From Streptomyces mirabilis (lineage in GTDB: Bacteria; Actinomycetota; Actinomycetes; Streptomycetales; Streptomycetaceae): 64,000 nt of DNA. Location: NCBI RefSeq assembly GCF_018310535.1, contig NZ_CP074103.1:453983-517982 (forward strand). Reading direction: 5' to 3'. The stretch's first letter is position 1. Each line of letters opens with the position of its first letter. A program made the translations under genes and the position numbers. The notes below the pieces were generated by a model, which had not been told where the DNA came from, ran no database searches, and saw nothing but the letters and a program-made list of their open reading frames with translations. This document shows, piece after piece, positions 27,201 to 35,386 of the stretch.

Positions 27201-28104
27201 CCTCTTCGGCACCCGCAAAGCCTTCCGCACCCGCTACGGCGCCGTGGAGAAGGACTCCGCCTCACCGGCCGCCGCGCAACTCGCCCGGCTCGTCGGCCCG
27301 TTCATGCTGCGACGGCGCAAGACGGACCCCGGCATCGCCCCCGAACTGCCCGGCAAAGTGCACCACCACCGCATCGTCGCCCTCACCGAAGAACAGATCG
27401 GCCTGTACGAGGCATCCGTCCGCGACACCATGGACAAGATCGCCACCAGCACCGGAATCCAGCGCCGCGGCCTCGTCCTCAAACTGCTCCAGGCCCTGCG
27501 CCAGATCTGCAACACCCCCAGCCTCTACCTCAAGGAGCCGCTGGAGGACGCCGACCCGGCGGGCCTCGCCTGCCGCTCGGGCAAGCTGGCGGCCCTGGAC
27601 GACCTCATGCCCACCCTGGCCGAGCGCGGCGAAGCGTCTCTGATCTTCACGGGATACGTGCAGATGGGCCGCATCCTTGAGCACCACCTCCGGGCCCGCG
27701 GCCGCTCGGTGCGTTTCCTCCACGGCGGAACGCCCCCGGCCCGCCGCCAGGACCTCGTCGACGCCTTCCAGAACGACCCGGACCCGGCCCCGGTCTTCGT
27801 GCTGTCGGTCAAGGCGGCCGGCACCGGACTCACCCTCACCCGGGCCGAGCACGTCGTCCACTACGACCGGCCCTGGAACCCCGCCGTCGAGGACCAGGCG
27901 ACCGACCGCGCCCACCGCATCGGCCAGCACCGCACCGTCCAGGTCCACCACCTGATCACCGAGGGCACCGTGGAAGACCACATCAACGAACTCCTCGCCC
28001 GCAAACGCGCCCTGACCGAGGCGGTCCTCACCTCCGGCGAGAGCGCCCTCGCCGACCTCGACGACACCGAACTCAACGCGCTCGTGGCCCTGGCCGCCCG
28101 ATGA
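24226..28104 (+). CDS. SNF2-family helicase with N-terminal dsRBD-like domains
   Basis: A 1292-residue protein. The C-terminal third (from about residue 820) is a SNF2/Swi2 ATPase: LADDMGLGKTLTT Walker A, VIADEAQHIKN Walker B, and a helicase C domain ending DRAHRIGQ. The N-terminal part is unusual: residues 221-290 match the double-stranded RNA-binding fold (start PISVLHEF, FTATVTAV, then GEGTSKQSARAAAASSLL), and residues about 140-183 look like a weaker copy. The middle 500 residues are not recognised. TTG at 24226 is chosen because GGGGGAG lies six bases upstream; ATG 24337 lacks a ribosome site. It overlaps the following SWIM gene by four bases, a usual pairing for bacterial SNF2 proteins. 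Confidence 0.85.
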   Translation: MSIDRLQPISPAALAARTSGPGIPASRTAPRADGTSSMSTDAFRAALKRGIARDAAPTVAAAAAAEAARRLTQGRLEVSDLRVLLLEPPGSEVWAAVRRAALTTVTASPELAPSIISMHAQLLRLAAATVREGQDAGSQDGFHAQATLTVDDQQISGSIQCSRTRKGARQQAMTTLIAAIAGLPDPLADRAVEAWGASASPAVPPPAPAPRAGSAPAAGRSPISVLHEFAQAGHTTTPDFRVTGAASAFTATVTAVHRGQKLAATGEGTSKQSARAAAASSLLEMLQQALAADVPPAPAPEPPTPSNAPALLPPLGLARTQEPPPAVPASAAELFRAHHVLEQALADGVALTLLPARHPAHSTWMIFRPDGVPLPDLELLPAPLQPVTRDLVLAGTGGIMPRRATVTGMAVPLRLALPLILDPRQGEHASVTGWRHPLRLALTCVAQQRVHPALTDQGQGCWRIGPITEALHTAVTDVAALMAPEGHCLLAGTNPIRVPSPEHAVWPLLDAVADTMLRTPGTPTLLGSGPHTGPAGQDAEATPELWRWADAIEDTVDPHPTPRLVLRIKEPDTAGTVPSAPAVLHLAAPDQQDTVAAITVWDGAQHTRAELTPAALPAVRRALRRAARHYPPLAHLAAQERPHRISLTAPDLARLHDHATAPLAESGITVQWPPTLLGALTATAVIGTHDPGDEDESPTGGGYLALERLVDCRWHINLDGDPLTEQEMTALADAAWPLIQLRGRWLLVDADTARRARARDLAPLPSLDALTAALSGTLTLNGEALEARPAGALATLVGTLRGAPDETRAVPPPAALKATLRHYQQRALTWLANMVDLGFGTLLADDMGLGKTLTTIALHLNRIETTRAAGPTLVVCPASLIANWEREITRFAPSTTVVRYHGAGRTLDRDALDPNTVVITTYGTVRRDTTSLAAAEWGLVIADEAQHIKNPTSATAKALRTVPARGRIAVTGTPVENNITELWAILDWTNPSLFGTRKAFRTRYGAVEKDSASPAAAQLARLVGPFMLRRRKTDPGIAPELPGKVHHHRIVALTEEQIGLYEASVRDTMDKIATSTGIQRRGLVLKLLQALRQICNTPSLYLKEPLEDADPAGLACRSGKLAALDDLMPTLAERGEASLIFTGYVQMGRILEHHLRARGRSVRFLHGGTPPARRQDLVDAFQNDPDPAPVFVLSVKAAGTGLTLTRAEHVVHYDRPWNPAVEDQATDRAHRIGQHRTVQVHHLITEGTVEDHINELLARKRALTEAVLTSGESALADLDDTELNALVALAAR

Positions 28105-29315
28105 CCGGCTCCGGCAACACCCGCAACATGGCCCCCCTCGTGGCCGCCTGGAAGCAGGCATTCCACCTGGCGACCAACGGCTCCGGCTCCTACGGCAAGG
28201 GCCTCAACCTCCACCGCAACGGCGGCGTCGCGCAGATCCACGCGCAACCCGGGCGCCTGGCCGCCGCCGTCACCGCGAAGAAGGCCACCCACCAAGCCGT
28301 CCTGTTCCTGCCCGAACTGACCGACACTCAGTGGGACACCCTCGCCGGCCGCCTCGCCGGCAACGCCCAAGCCGTCGCCGACCTCCTGGCCAACCGGGTC
28401 CCTGCGGCCATCGCCGACCCCGGCCATGCCGGCGGCATCGCCATCGTCCCGGCAGCCGAAGAGATCACCTTCGCCTGCTCCTGCCCCACCGGCCACGCCG
28501 GCCGCGTGTGCGACCACAGCGGCGCCCTCGGCCACGCCGTCACCGACCGCCTCGCCGTCACGGCCTCCATCCTGCTCGGCGCCCGCGGCATGTCCGCCCG
28601 CAGCCTCGCCGTCCTCGTCCGTGACCTCATCGCCGAAACCGACCCCGGCACCCTCCCGGCAGACGACGACGGAACCGTCCGCGCCGACCAGCTCTACTCC
28701 CTGGCAGCCCACCGGCCACCGCACTCCCCGCCCGACCTCGACCTCGATCCCATCGTCCCGGTCACCACCGACCTCGACGACCCGCCCCTCCCCGGGCCCC
28801 GCGCCCAAGACCTGGCCTGGATGACCCAGGACGCCGCCGATCGCGCCCGAGCGCTCCTGACAGCCATCCCGGACCCACCCCACGACGACCTCGCCGACAC
28901 AGTTCGAATCCTCGCCAGCCCTCACGGCATCGACCGGCTACCCGCCGCCGCCGACGCCACTGGCCTCAGCGAAACCACGCTGCGCGCGATGATGATCGGC
29001 TACCGCCACGGCGGCCCGGCCGGCGCCCATGCCACCCTCGCCGCAGCCACGGTCCCGCCGAGCACCCTGGAACAGGCTGCAGAGGCCCTCCGCGCCTCCC
29101 GCGCCTTCGCCTTCGGCATCATCGACATCGCCGACGGAGCGATCACCGACTCGACCGCAGGCGTCCAGATCCGGCCCGGTCTCGACGGTCGGTGGCACCC
29201 CTTCACGCTCAGGCGAGCCGATGAGTGGCGTCCCGCCCCCGGAGCCTGCGACGATCCCGCCGAAGCATTCCGCGCGGCGCGGCGCGCCCGCGCCGCACGA
29301 CCGCTCAGCCGGTAG
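28101..29315 (+). CDS. SWIM zinc-finger protein
   Basis: A 404-residue protein with a SWIM finger at about residues 124-143: FACSCPTG followed by RVCDHSGALGHAV, giving the C-x-C ... C-x-H ligand set. SWIM proteins are thought to bind DNA or protein and are often encoded next to SNF2 helicases in bacteria. The start codon overlaps the SNF2 stop (ATGA), indicating translational coupling and a likely physical partnership. The remaining sequence is helical, and its C-terminal region (about 360-404) contains FTLRRADEWRP and ends in a basic Ala/Arg tail. Confidence 0.85.
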   Translation: MTGSGNTRNMAPLVAAWKQAFHLATNGSGSYGKGLNLHRNGGVAQIHAQPGRLAAAVTAKKATHQAVLFLPELTDTQWDTLAGRLAGNAQAVADLLANRVPAAIADPGHAGGIAIVPAAEEITFACSCPTGHAGRVCDHSGALGHAVTDRLAVTASILLGARGMSARSLAVLVRDLIAETDPGTLPADDDGTVRADQLYSLAAHRPPHSPPDLDLDPIVPVTTDLDDPPLPGPRAQDLAWMTQDAADRARALLTAIPDPPHDDLADTVRILASPHGIDRLPAAADATGLSETTLRAMMIGYRHGGPAGAHATLAAATVPPSTLEQAAEALRASRAFAFGIIDIADGAITDSTAGVQIRPGLDGRWHPFTLRRADEWRPAPGACDDPAEAFRAARRARAARPLSR

Positions 29316-29366
29316 ACCGACCCACAGCCGACCAGGTCACCCACTCCGGAAGGAAAGATCCGCCGC

Positions 29367-29669
29367 ATGCTTTTGGACCTGCAGACCGGCGTACGCGCCT
29401 ACCAGTTCGTCGTGGACCGGCTCGACGACCGGCGCCGCGAGCAGTACCCCGAGGGGCGCCAGGCGTATGAGGACGACTGGACAGCCGCCCACGATCTGGA
29501 GAAGTCCTACGCCGAGGCCGTACACGCCCAGGACCGTGACACGGCCGAGCACCTGCTCCAGAAGCTCATGAGCTTGGCCGCTCCGTGGCGAAACCATCCG
29601 CACCACCCGGACAACGACACCGAGGGCGGGCGCCAGACCGACGGCACCGTGCCGGGCGGCCGGCCATGA
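29367..29669 (+). CDS. small hypothetical protein, 100 aa
   Basis: A charged, probably helical protein beginning MLLDLQTGVRAYQFVVDRLD. GGAAGGA lies about ten bases before the ATG. The C-terminus is His/Asp/Gly-rich. Its stop overlaps the start of the next small membrane protein (ATGA), so the two are coupled, and both follow the SNF2-SWIM pair by 50 bases, possibly in one transcript. No function recognised. Confidence 0.6.
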   Translation: MLLDLQTGVRAYQFVVDRLDDRRREQYPEGRQAYEDDWTAAHDLEKSYAEAVHAQDRDTAEHLLQKLMSLAAPWRNHPHHPDNDTEGGRQTDGTVPGGRP

Positions 29670-29875
29670 GGCGGCAGTGGGTCCTTCCATGCGGCATGAT
29701 CGCCGCGATGGTGGTGCTCACGCCCACCGTGCTCGACACCCGCAGCACGCCATGGACCATGGGATGGGTCGCCATCCTCCTCGGCGCCCTCGCCGTGCAG
29801 ATGCTGCTCATGCTGGTGGACCATCTCGCCCCCGATACAGACAGCCCCAAGCACGACGACGTCCCGGAAGCCTGA
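29666..29875 (+). CDS. small membrane protein, 69 aa
   Basis: Two hydrophobic helices (VLPCGMIAAMVVLTPTVL and MGWVAILLGALAVQMLLMLV) joined by a short loop and followed by an acidic tail. It starts at an ATG that overlaps the stop of the preceding gene. The topology suggests both ends on the same side of the membrane. Function unknown. Confidence 0.6.
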   Translation: MRRQWVLPCGMIAAMVVLTPTVLDTRSTPWTMGWVAILLGALAVQMLLMLVDHLAPDTDSPKHDDVPEA

Positions 29876-29960
29876 ACCGTCCTGCTCAGCCGCGACAGGG
29901 GTGAAGGCGAGCGGGACGCTCGCAGCCACCGCTGTCGGAGCCGGGGCCTACAGTCCGCAT

Positions 29961-30551
29961 GTGCGTGACATGACAGCTGTGAGTGCAGAGGCCGCCTGGC
30001 TGCTCCTGGTCGGTCTGGCGTTGGTCGGTGCGATGGTGACCCTCGCCGACGGACGCCTACGTTGGTATCCGACAGGTCTGCTGCAGTGGTGCATGGTCAT
30101 CGCCTTGGCACAGGGGCCGTACGGAATGCTTCTGGCCAGCGGTTTGATCCCGCAGGCCCAGACCCCGGCCATCCGCATCGTGATGCTGCCGACGTGGATC
30201 GCTGGCGTCGGGTTCGCGGTCTGGAAGGGCAGACGAGCCGTGCTCGGCAGATGGGCGGATCAAGAACTCGTCCGCATCCTGGGCAAACTCAACGTGCTGA
30301 CCCGGATCACCGCGCTGCACCGCCGCGCCGAGGGCGCGGATGTCAGGCAGCTTCCGTTGCAGGAGGCCCGGACCGCGCTGGGCCGACGCCGCGGCCGTGT
30401 GGCCTTGCTGTCCTTCGAAAAGGTGCTTGAACTGATGGAGGCGGAGCACCGATCCGCCGAGGAGTGGTCCGAGCTCCGCTCCCCGATCCGCGCGCTGGTC
30501 ACGAACTTCGTCGGCAGACCACAGACCGACCAGGCGCCCCCTGGCGCGTGA
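29961..30551 (+). CDS. membrane protein with long cytoplasmic tail, 196 aa
   Basis: Three hydrophobic segments (residues about 11-30, 38-60 and 70-86) are followed by a basic, helical soluble tail of about 105 residues. A -10-like TACAGT at 29949-29954 ends six bases before the GTG at 29961, so I infer a leaderless start there; an ATG three codons later (29970) is possible. No ribosome site is visible for either. The protein is not recognised. Confidence 0.6.
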   Translation: MRDMTAVSAEAAWLLLVGLALVGAMVTLADGRLRWYPTGLLQWCMVIALAQGPYGMLLASGLIPQAQTPAIRIVMLPTWIAGVGFAVWKGRRAVLGRWADQELVRILGKLNVLTRITALHRRAEGADVRQLPLQEARTALGRRRGRVALLSFEKVLELMEAEHRSAEEWSELRSPIRALVTNFVGRPQTDQAPPGA

Positions 30552-30644
30552 CCGATCTTGCGCGATGCGTCGATCGCAAGAACTCCGGTCCATGACCAAA
30601 CGCGTGTTGATGGCCGGGCGACGCTCGCCCACGGCCATGCCCGA

Positions 30645-31010
30645 TCAGCTTGTCCAGGTCTTGATCTGAGCGGCGACCTCTCGCACCGGGAGCCCGTCCC
30701 GGGCGGCGCGGGCCAAGGGAATCACGGTGTCCAGCCCAGGGCTGACCGGGAGGCCGCATGCCGACAGGTAGGCCGCCGTCACCGTGGCCGCGAACAAGAG
30801 GTTGCGTACCTCAAGGCTGGGGTTCCTCGCCAGTTCACACAGCAGCGCGGCGGCTTTGTGGTGGGGCTCGGGATAGACCTCGTGGTCCAGGACCTCCGCG
30901 CGATGACGTGCTTCAGCTGCTACTGGCACGCCGTAGTCGACGACCTGGGGGTCACCCGGGATCTGCTGCGCCACAGCCAAGATCCAGGCGAGATCGATGC
31001 GGAGATTCAC
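30645..31010 (-). CDS. Fic/Doc-like toxin of a toxin-antitoxin pair
   Basis: A 121-residue protein resembling the Streptomyces proteins annotated as Fic-family toxin components (NLRIDLAWILAVAQQ at the start, VYPEPHHKAAALLCELA, then FAATVTAAYLSACG). Doc toxins modify elongation factor Tu or other targets through a conserved HxFxDGNKR loop; here that loop is degenerate (NPSLEVRN), so catalytic activity is uncertain. It starts with GTG overlapping the antitoxin stop by four bases, the typical coupled arrangement. Confidence 0.7.
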   Translation of the reverse strand: MNLRIDLAWILAVAQQIPGDPQVVDYGVPVAAEARHRAEVLDHEVYPEPHHKAAALLCELARNPSLEVRNLLFAATVTAAYLSACGLPVSPGLDTVIPLARAARDGLPVREVAAQIKTWTS

Positions 31011-31270
31011 GCGGCGTCCCTCGGCGCGCTCTCCATCAGCCCCTCCGGGAGGCCGGGGTAGCGGTCCTCGCCGACCTCCGCCTCGAACGTGTCCGCATAC
31101 TGGGCCAGGAACGTCGCGGCGCCGGCCATGAAGGCGGCACGGGACTGGTTCACATCGGCCTCGATCAAGTCGGCAACGTAGCCCTGCAGGCTCAGTCCGC
31201 GGCGCTTGGCCCGGTCCTCGGCGGCCGCCTTGACGGCGTCGTCCAGCCGGATATTCGTCTGCTTTCCCAT
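31007..31270 (-). CDS. ribbon-helix-helix antitoxin
   Basis: An 87-residue protein. The N-terminus MGKQTNIRLDDAVKAAAEDR is the beta strand and first helix of a ribbon-helix-helix DNA-binding domain, continued by GLSLQGYVADLIEADV. The acidic C-terminal half would contact the toxin. Such antitoxins repress their own promoter as dimers bound by the toxin. It begins at ATG 31270 downstream of a short AT-richer region with TAGCTA that may be the promoter and operator. Confidence 0.75.
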   Translation of the reverse strand: MGKQTNIRLDDAVKAAAEDRAKRRGLSLQGYVADLIEADVNQSRAAFMAGAATFLAQYADTFEAEVGEDRYPGLPEGLMESAPRDAA

Positions 31271-31350
31271 ACACACCACTGTAGCTAGGTGCTGGTACCA
31301 GCGGCTAGCAGAACGGGCGAACGGAAACTGCTGCCAACCGCCGCGCCGCC

Positions 31351-31647
31351 CTACCGGCCGCGCCCCCAAGGCCACCACCGGGTACGCGCCTGCATACGGC
31401 CAGCGTCGATGGGCGCAGACTCGCGCGGCGCCGCGGTGTGGTCAGGCGGCAGGCCGAGCTTGTGCGGGTGAACGCAGGCCGGCCTCCCGTCGAGGGTGTA
31501 CCGATGTCCGTCAGCCGGGTCGAAGGGGGCCTCGCGACACGGCCGATCGAAGACGACGAAGACCGTACGCGGGAACCGAAGGGCGGGGCAGATCCCACAG
31601 AGGCGATGGTCCGAGGCGGGATCAACATGGGGAAGGCTGCCATCCAT
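31351..31647 (-). CDS. small Cys-containing hypothetical protein, 98 aa
   Basis: A basic protein with several possible metal ligands (CGICPA, RPCRE, PACVHPH). I do not recognise it. The ATG at 31647 is preceded on the minus strand by TACCGT (31661-31656) eight bases upstream, the pattern of Streptomyces leaderless promoters, which supports this start over the ATG at 31674. Confidence 0.5.
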   Translation of the reverse strand: MDGSLPHVDPASDHRLCGICPALRFPRTVFVVFDRPCREAPFDPADGHRYTLDGRPACVHPHKLGLPPDHTAAPRESAPIDAGRMQARTRWWPWGRGR

Positions 31648-31762
31648 GCCCGCACACGGTAGCGGGGCGGCCAAGGTGCGGCCGCCACACTGGGCGCCGT
31701 CGTCAGCCGACGTAGGGAGCCGGGGATCGAAGTTCCGGTACAGCCGGTGCGGCGTCCGGTTC

Positions 31763-32212
31763 TCAGGACGGGACTGGGTCCTCCATGGGTTCGGGGATCG
31801 CGGCCCACACTGGCGAGGTGAAGCCGGTCATGTCGGGCGCGAACTTCGCCAGGGTGGGAAGGAACCGGTCCGGCTTGCCATCGACGCCGTGGATGACCCG
31901 TACGGGCCTGCGTGTGATGTTGGCGAGGTCCTGCGCCTGGTCCATCACGGCCGTGACCGCCTGGGGGAACCGGCTGCCGGCCGGGACAACGACCGGGCCT
32001 GTGCACTCGGGTCCGGCGCGTCCCACCATCACGCGGGCCTGCCAGCCGATGGGCTCGCGTCGGTAGTCGACCATGACCCGCAGAAGCCACGCCTGGGCCT
32101 CTCCTTCGGTGAGGCCGTCGATCCCGTCCACGCCGTGCAACTGCGCCAGCCGCTCCTCGCTCGGGCCGGGTACAGCCGCGACCTGCGCCATCCACTCCTT
32201 GAAGTCCGTCAT
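31763..32212 (-). CDS. hypothetical protein, 149 aa
   Basis: An unrecognised protein starting MTDFKEWMAQVAAVPGPSEE, mixed alpha/beta, with a proline-rich acidic C-terminus. The phrase AWLLRVMVDYRREPIGWQ marks a long helix. Its start is 145 bases from the divergent TOPRIM-domain gene. No function can be given. Confidence 0.6.
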   Translation of the reverse strand: MTDFKEWMAQVAAVPGPSEERLAQLHGVDGIDGLTEGEAQAWLLRVMVDYRREPIGWQARVMVGRAGPECTGPVVVPAGSRFPQAVTAVMDQAQDLANITRRPVRVIHGVDGKPDRFLPTLAKFAPDMTGFTSPVWAAIPEPMEDPVPS

Positions 32213-32314
32213 GGCCTGTCAACGAGGCAGTCGACACCAGGTCGCCCCGGATGTCGCCCATTCGGGAAGGGGCAGGAAGGGGCCTGGCATCTTGCGTTCT
32301 GTGCGGCGATCGTT

Positions 32315-32340
32315 GAAAGGGACGCCATGGCGTCCCTTTC
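32315..32340. promoter_or_regulatory. perfect 26-bp palindrome before the TOPRIM gene
   Basis: The 13-base half GAAAGGGACGCCA is followed immediately by its exact complement, ending 17 bases before the ATG at 32358 and just before the GGGAGG ribosome site. It could be an operator for a dimeric repressor, or an RNA hairpin in the leader that controls translation. The position close to the ribosome site favours a control role over termination. Confidence 0.6.
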
Positions 32341-32357
32341 GCCGTCGGGAGGTGACC

Positions 32358-33260
32358 ATGCCCAATCGGCGCTCACGCGGATACCAGCCGTGCTGGAAGC
32401 CCCAGGCGTCCTCGCTGGAACTGCTCGCGGCCGTGGACCGGGTCCTGAACCGATACACGGACCACCTGCCCCTCACGATCAGGCAGGTCTGGTACTCGCT
32501 GATCTCCGACGGGGTACTGGCCAAGGAGTCCCGTACCTACAAGCGGCTGATCGAGGTGATCGGGATGGGCCGCCGGTCGGGCCGAATCCCCTGGGAAGCG
32601 CTCCGCGACGACACCGAATTGAAAGCGGAACCCGTCTTCTACGCCGGCCCCGACGACTTCCATGCCGCGCTGCGGCAGGCTGCGGACGGCTACCGGCTGG
32701 ACCGGCAGACAGGCCAGCCGATCCGGCTGGAGGTGTGGTCGGAGACAGCGGGGATGGTCAACCAGCTCCGCGCTGTGGCCGACCCGTACGGAGTGCCTGT
32801 GTACTCGGGCAGCGGGTTCAGCGGCCTGCCGGCGAAACGGACCGCGGCGCTGCGCATGGCCGCCGATCCCCGGCCCGTGAGGGTGTTCGTCGTATCGGAC
32901 TGGGATCCGAGCGGGGTGCACCTGTTCTCCGCGCTCGCGGAGGACGTCGCGGCGTTCGCCACCGTGGACGCCCCCGGTTCGGAAGTCGTCTTCGAGCGCC
33001 TGGCAGTCACCGAGCAGCAGATCGAGGAACACCGGCTGCCGACCGCCCCCACGAAAACCACCGACAACCGCTCCTTCACCGGCAGCTCCACCACCCAGGC
33101 TGAGGCCCTGCCGCCCGACGTCCTCGCCTCCGTCGTACGCGATGCGATCACCTCCCGCCGTGATCCGCTGATCCTCGCGGAACTCCTGAACCGAGAGGAA
33201 CGCGAACGCCGCGCCCTGCTCGCCGACCTGAACATCCACGCCGACCCCGGGCCCGACTAG
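32358..33260 (+). CDS. TOPRIM-domain protein, topoisomerase VI A-like
   Basis: A 300-residue protein. The N-terminal half (LLAAVDRVLNRYTDHLPLTIR, then KESRTYKRLIEVIGMGRRSG) resembles the winged-helix region of Spo11/topoisomerase VI subunit A, and the middle holds a TOPRIM-like core with VEVWSETAG (acidic residue) and VFVVSDWDPSG (Asp-x-Asp, about residues 177-187). Such proteins cleave or bind DNA; no B subunit is encoded nearby. GGGAGG lies eight bases before the ATG, after a perfect palindrome. The OLD-nuclease gene starts 134 bases downstream in the same direction, so this may be part of the same defence module (inference). Confidence 0.65.
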   Translation: MPNRRSRGYQPCWKPQASSLELLAAVDRVLNRYTDHLPLTIRQVWYSLISDGVLAKESRTYKRLIEVIGMGRRSGRIPWEALRDDTELKAEPVFYAGPDDFHAALRQAADGYRLDRQTGQPIRLEVWSETAGMVNQLRAVADPYGVPVYSGSGFSGLPAKRTAALRMAADPRPVRVFVVSDWDPSGVHLFSALAEDVAAFATVDAPGSEVVFERLAVTEQQIEEHRLPTAPTKTTDNRSFTGSSTTQAEALPPDVLASVVRDAITSRRDPLILAELLNREERERRALLADLNIHADPGPD

Positions 33261-33394
33261 CGACTCGACCGGCACAGCCGCAGAGATCGCACCGGCGGGG
33301 CCGGCAGACCACCGGACGCTGAGAAAGGGCCCACCGGCGTGGACGGTCCTGGAATGATGAATCACCACATCGCACCAGATCGCCAAGGGGATCA

Positions 33395-35386
33395 ATGGGC
33401 CTGCACATTTCGCGGATCGAGATACGCAACTTCCGCAACTTCCGGCACCTGGTCATCGACGACTTCCCCGCCCACGCCGTAGTCGTCGGCGAGAACGGCG
33501 TCGGCAAGTCGAACCTGCTGGAAGCGATCCGCCTGGTCCTCGACCCGTCCATCTCCGACGCACGGCGCATGCTGCGCGAGGAAGACATCTGGGAAGGACA
33601 CCCCGCGGGCCTGGCCGGCGGAGCCGAAGTGACCATCGTGGTCGAACTCCGAGGCTTCGACGACGACGCCGACGCCAAGAGCATTCTGTCCAGCGCCGCG
33701 GTGGACTTCGACCCCTACGTAGCCCGGCTGACCTACCGCTTCGCCCCGCGGACGGAGGTGGCAACGGCCGATGGCTCCCGCGTGCAGCCGACCGGCCGGC
33801 CGCTGACCGCGAAGGACTACGACGTCGTCGTCTTCGCCGGCGACCGCGAGACCAACGACGTGCGCGCCATCCGCCGCGAAGTTGCCCTGCGCGTCCTGCC
33901 GGCCCTGCGAGACGCCGAGGCAGACCTGCACAACTGGCGCCGCAGCCCTATGAGGGACCTCCTCGAACGGCTCCCCCTTGACCCGGTCAACCTGGAAGCC
34001 ACCGCCTCGGCCATGGCCACGGCAGTCGACCAGCTCACCAAGGACGACAACGTCGCCAAGCTGGAAGGACACCTGACGGACCGGCTCGGCGCGATGTTCG
34101 GGCCGCGCCTGGCGGTCCAACCCACCCTGGGGTTCGCCTCCTCCAAGCCGGACGAACTGATCCGCGCCGTACGCCTCTTCTTCGACACGGCACGCCGCAG
34201 AAGCATCTCCGACACCAGCCTGGGCAGCGCCAACGTCATCTACCTCGGCCTGCTGCTCGAAGCCCTCAGCCAGCAGCGAGACGACGAGGAATTCATCGCC
34301 ACCCTCGTCGCCGTGGAGGAGCCCGAAGCCCACCTCCACGTCACCCTCCAGCGGCACCTCTTCGGGTACCTGCTGCGCAGCGGACCGTCGCTCGTCCTCA
34401 CCACCCACAGTCCGCACATCGCCGCCGTCGCCCCGGTCCGCTCCTTCATCGTGCTGCGCGCAACGGAGAACGGCACTACCGGTGCCACAACGTCCGCCCT
34501 CCCCGTCACCAGCGAGCAGGCCGCGGACCTGGAGCGCTACCTCGACGTCAGCCGCGCCGAGGTCCTCTTCGCCTCCGCCGTCGTCCTGGTCGAAGGACTG
34601 GCCGAGCTGTACATCCTCCCCGCCCTGGCCGAAGCCGCCGGCTTCGACCTCGACGCCTACGGCACCGTGGTGGCCAGCGTCCACGGCACCGACTTCAAGC
34701 CCTACCGGGCACTCCTCGGCCCGAAGGGCCTCGACACCCCCCACGTGGTCATCACCGACGGAGACGCCGCCCGCGACAAGCGCGGCCGACGGGAAGCCGG
34801 CCTCAAGCGAGGCGCGAACCTCCACCCCGACGAAGCCCGCGGCAAGGCGCTCCGCGACCAGATTGCCCGCCTGCCGGAAACCGGCGCGGCCGACTACCAA
34901 ACGACCCGCGATCCCCTCGCCTCAGAACTCCAGGACCACGGCGTCTACGTCGGCGCCCAGACCCTGGAGACCGACCTGTGCTCCATGTTCGGCGAGGAGA
35001 TCATCCAAGCCTTCAAGGAGCTGAACGGCAACGCCACCGCGATCGACGACGTGAGCCGCGGGGTCGCCAACGAGCTGAACACGACGATCGACCCCGAGCT
35101 GCGGAAGAAGATGCTCAAGCGCATCGGCGACCTCGGCAAGGGCCGCTTCGCCCAGCGCCTCGCCGCGCACATCGCCCAGGTCGACCTGGACGCCCGGATC
35201 CGGTCCGAAGCCAACATCACGGACGACCTTGTCCCCCTGGACGAGCACGCCCTGCGCCGCCTGGGCACGGCGTCCTACCTCTTCCTGGCCATGGAACGCA
35301 TCAGCCGCGCGGCCCGCGGAACCTCACTACTCACCGGCCACACGGCGCCACAGGCCAACGGGCAGGGCAGCGATGCAGGTCAGTGA
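33395..35386 (+). CDS. OLD-family ATPase-nuclease, Gabija GajA-like
   Basis: A 663-residue overcoming-lysogenization-defect (OLD) protein. The ABC-type ATPase part has Walker A GENGVGKS (residues 32-39), Walker B VAVEEPEAH (about 305-313) and TTHSPH (about 336-341). The C-terminal TOPRIM nuclease shows the glutamate in VLVEGLAELYILPAL (about 400) and the Asp-x-Asp in VVITDGD (about 455-457). In Gabija systems GajA is a sequence-specific DNA endonuclease sensing nucleotide depletion, acting with the helicase GajB. The next gene overlaps by 14 bases and encodes exactly such a UvrD-type helicase. Somewhat longer than the roughly 580-residue type member. Confidence 0.85.
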   Translation: MGLHISRIEIRNFRNFRHLVIDDFPAHAVVVGENGVGKSNLLEAIRLVLDPSISDARRMLREEDIWEGHPAGLAGGAEVTIVVELRGFDDDADAKSILSSAAVDFDPYVARLTYRFAPRTEVATADGSRVQPTGRPLTAKDYDVVVFAGDRETNDVRAIRREVALRVLPALRDAEADLHNWRRSPMRDLLERLPLDPVNLEATASAMATAVDQLTKDDNVAKLEGHLTDRLGAMFGPRLAVQPTLGFASSKPDELIRAVRLFFDTARRRSISDTSLGSANVIYLGLLLEALSQQRDDEEFIATLVAVEEPEAHLHVTLQRHLFGYLLRSGPSLVLTTHSPHIAAVAPVRSFIVLRATENGTTGATTSALPVTSEQAADLERYLDVSRAEVLFASAVVLVEGLAELYILPALAEAAGFDLDAYGTVVASVHGTDFKPYRALLGPKGLDTPHVVITDGDAARDKRGRREAGLKRGANLHPDEARGKALRDQIARLPETGAADYQTTRDPLASELQDHGVYVGAQTLETDLCSMFGEEIIQAFKELNGNATAIDDVSRGVANELNTTIDPELRKKMLKRIGDLGKGRFAQRLAAHIAQVDLDARIRSEANITDDLVPLDEHALRRLGTASYLFLAMERISRAARGTSLLTGHTAPQANGQGSDAGQ

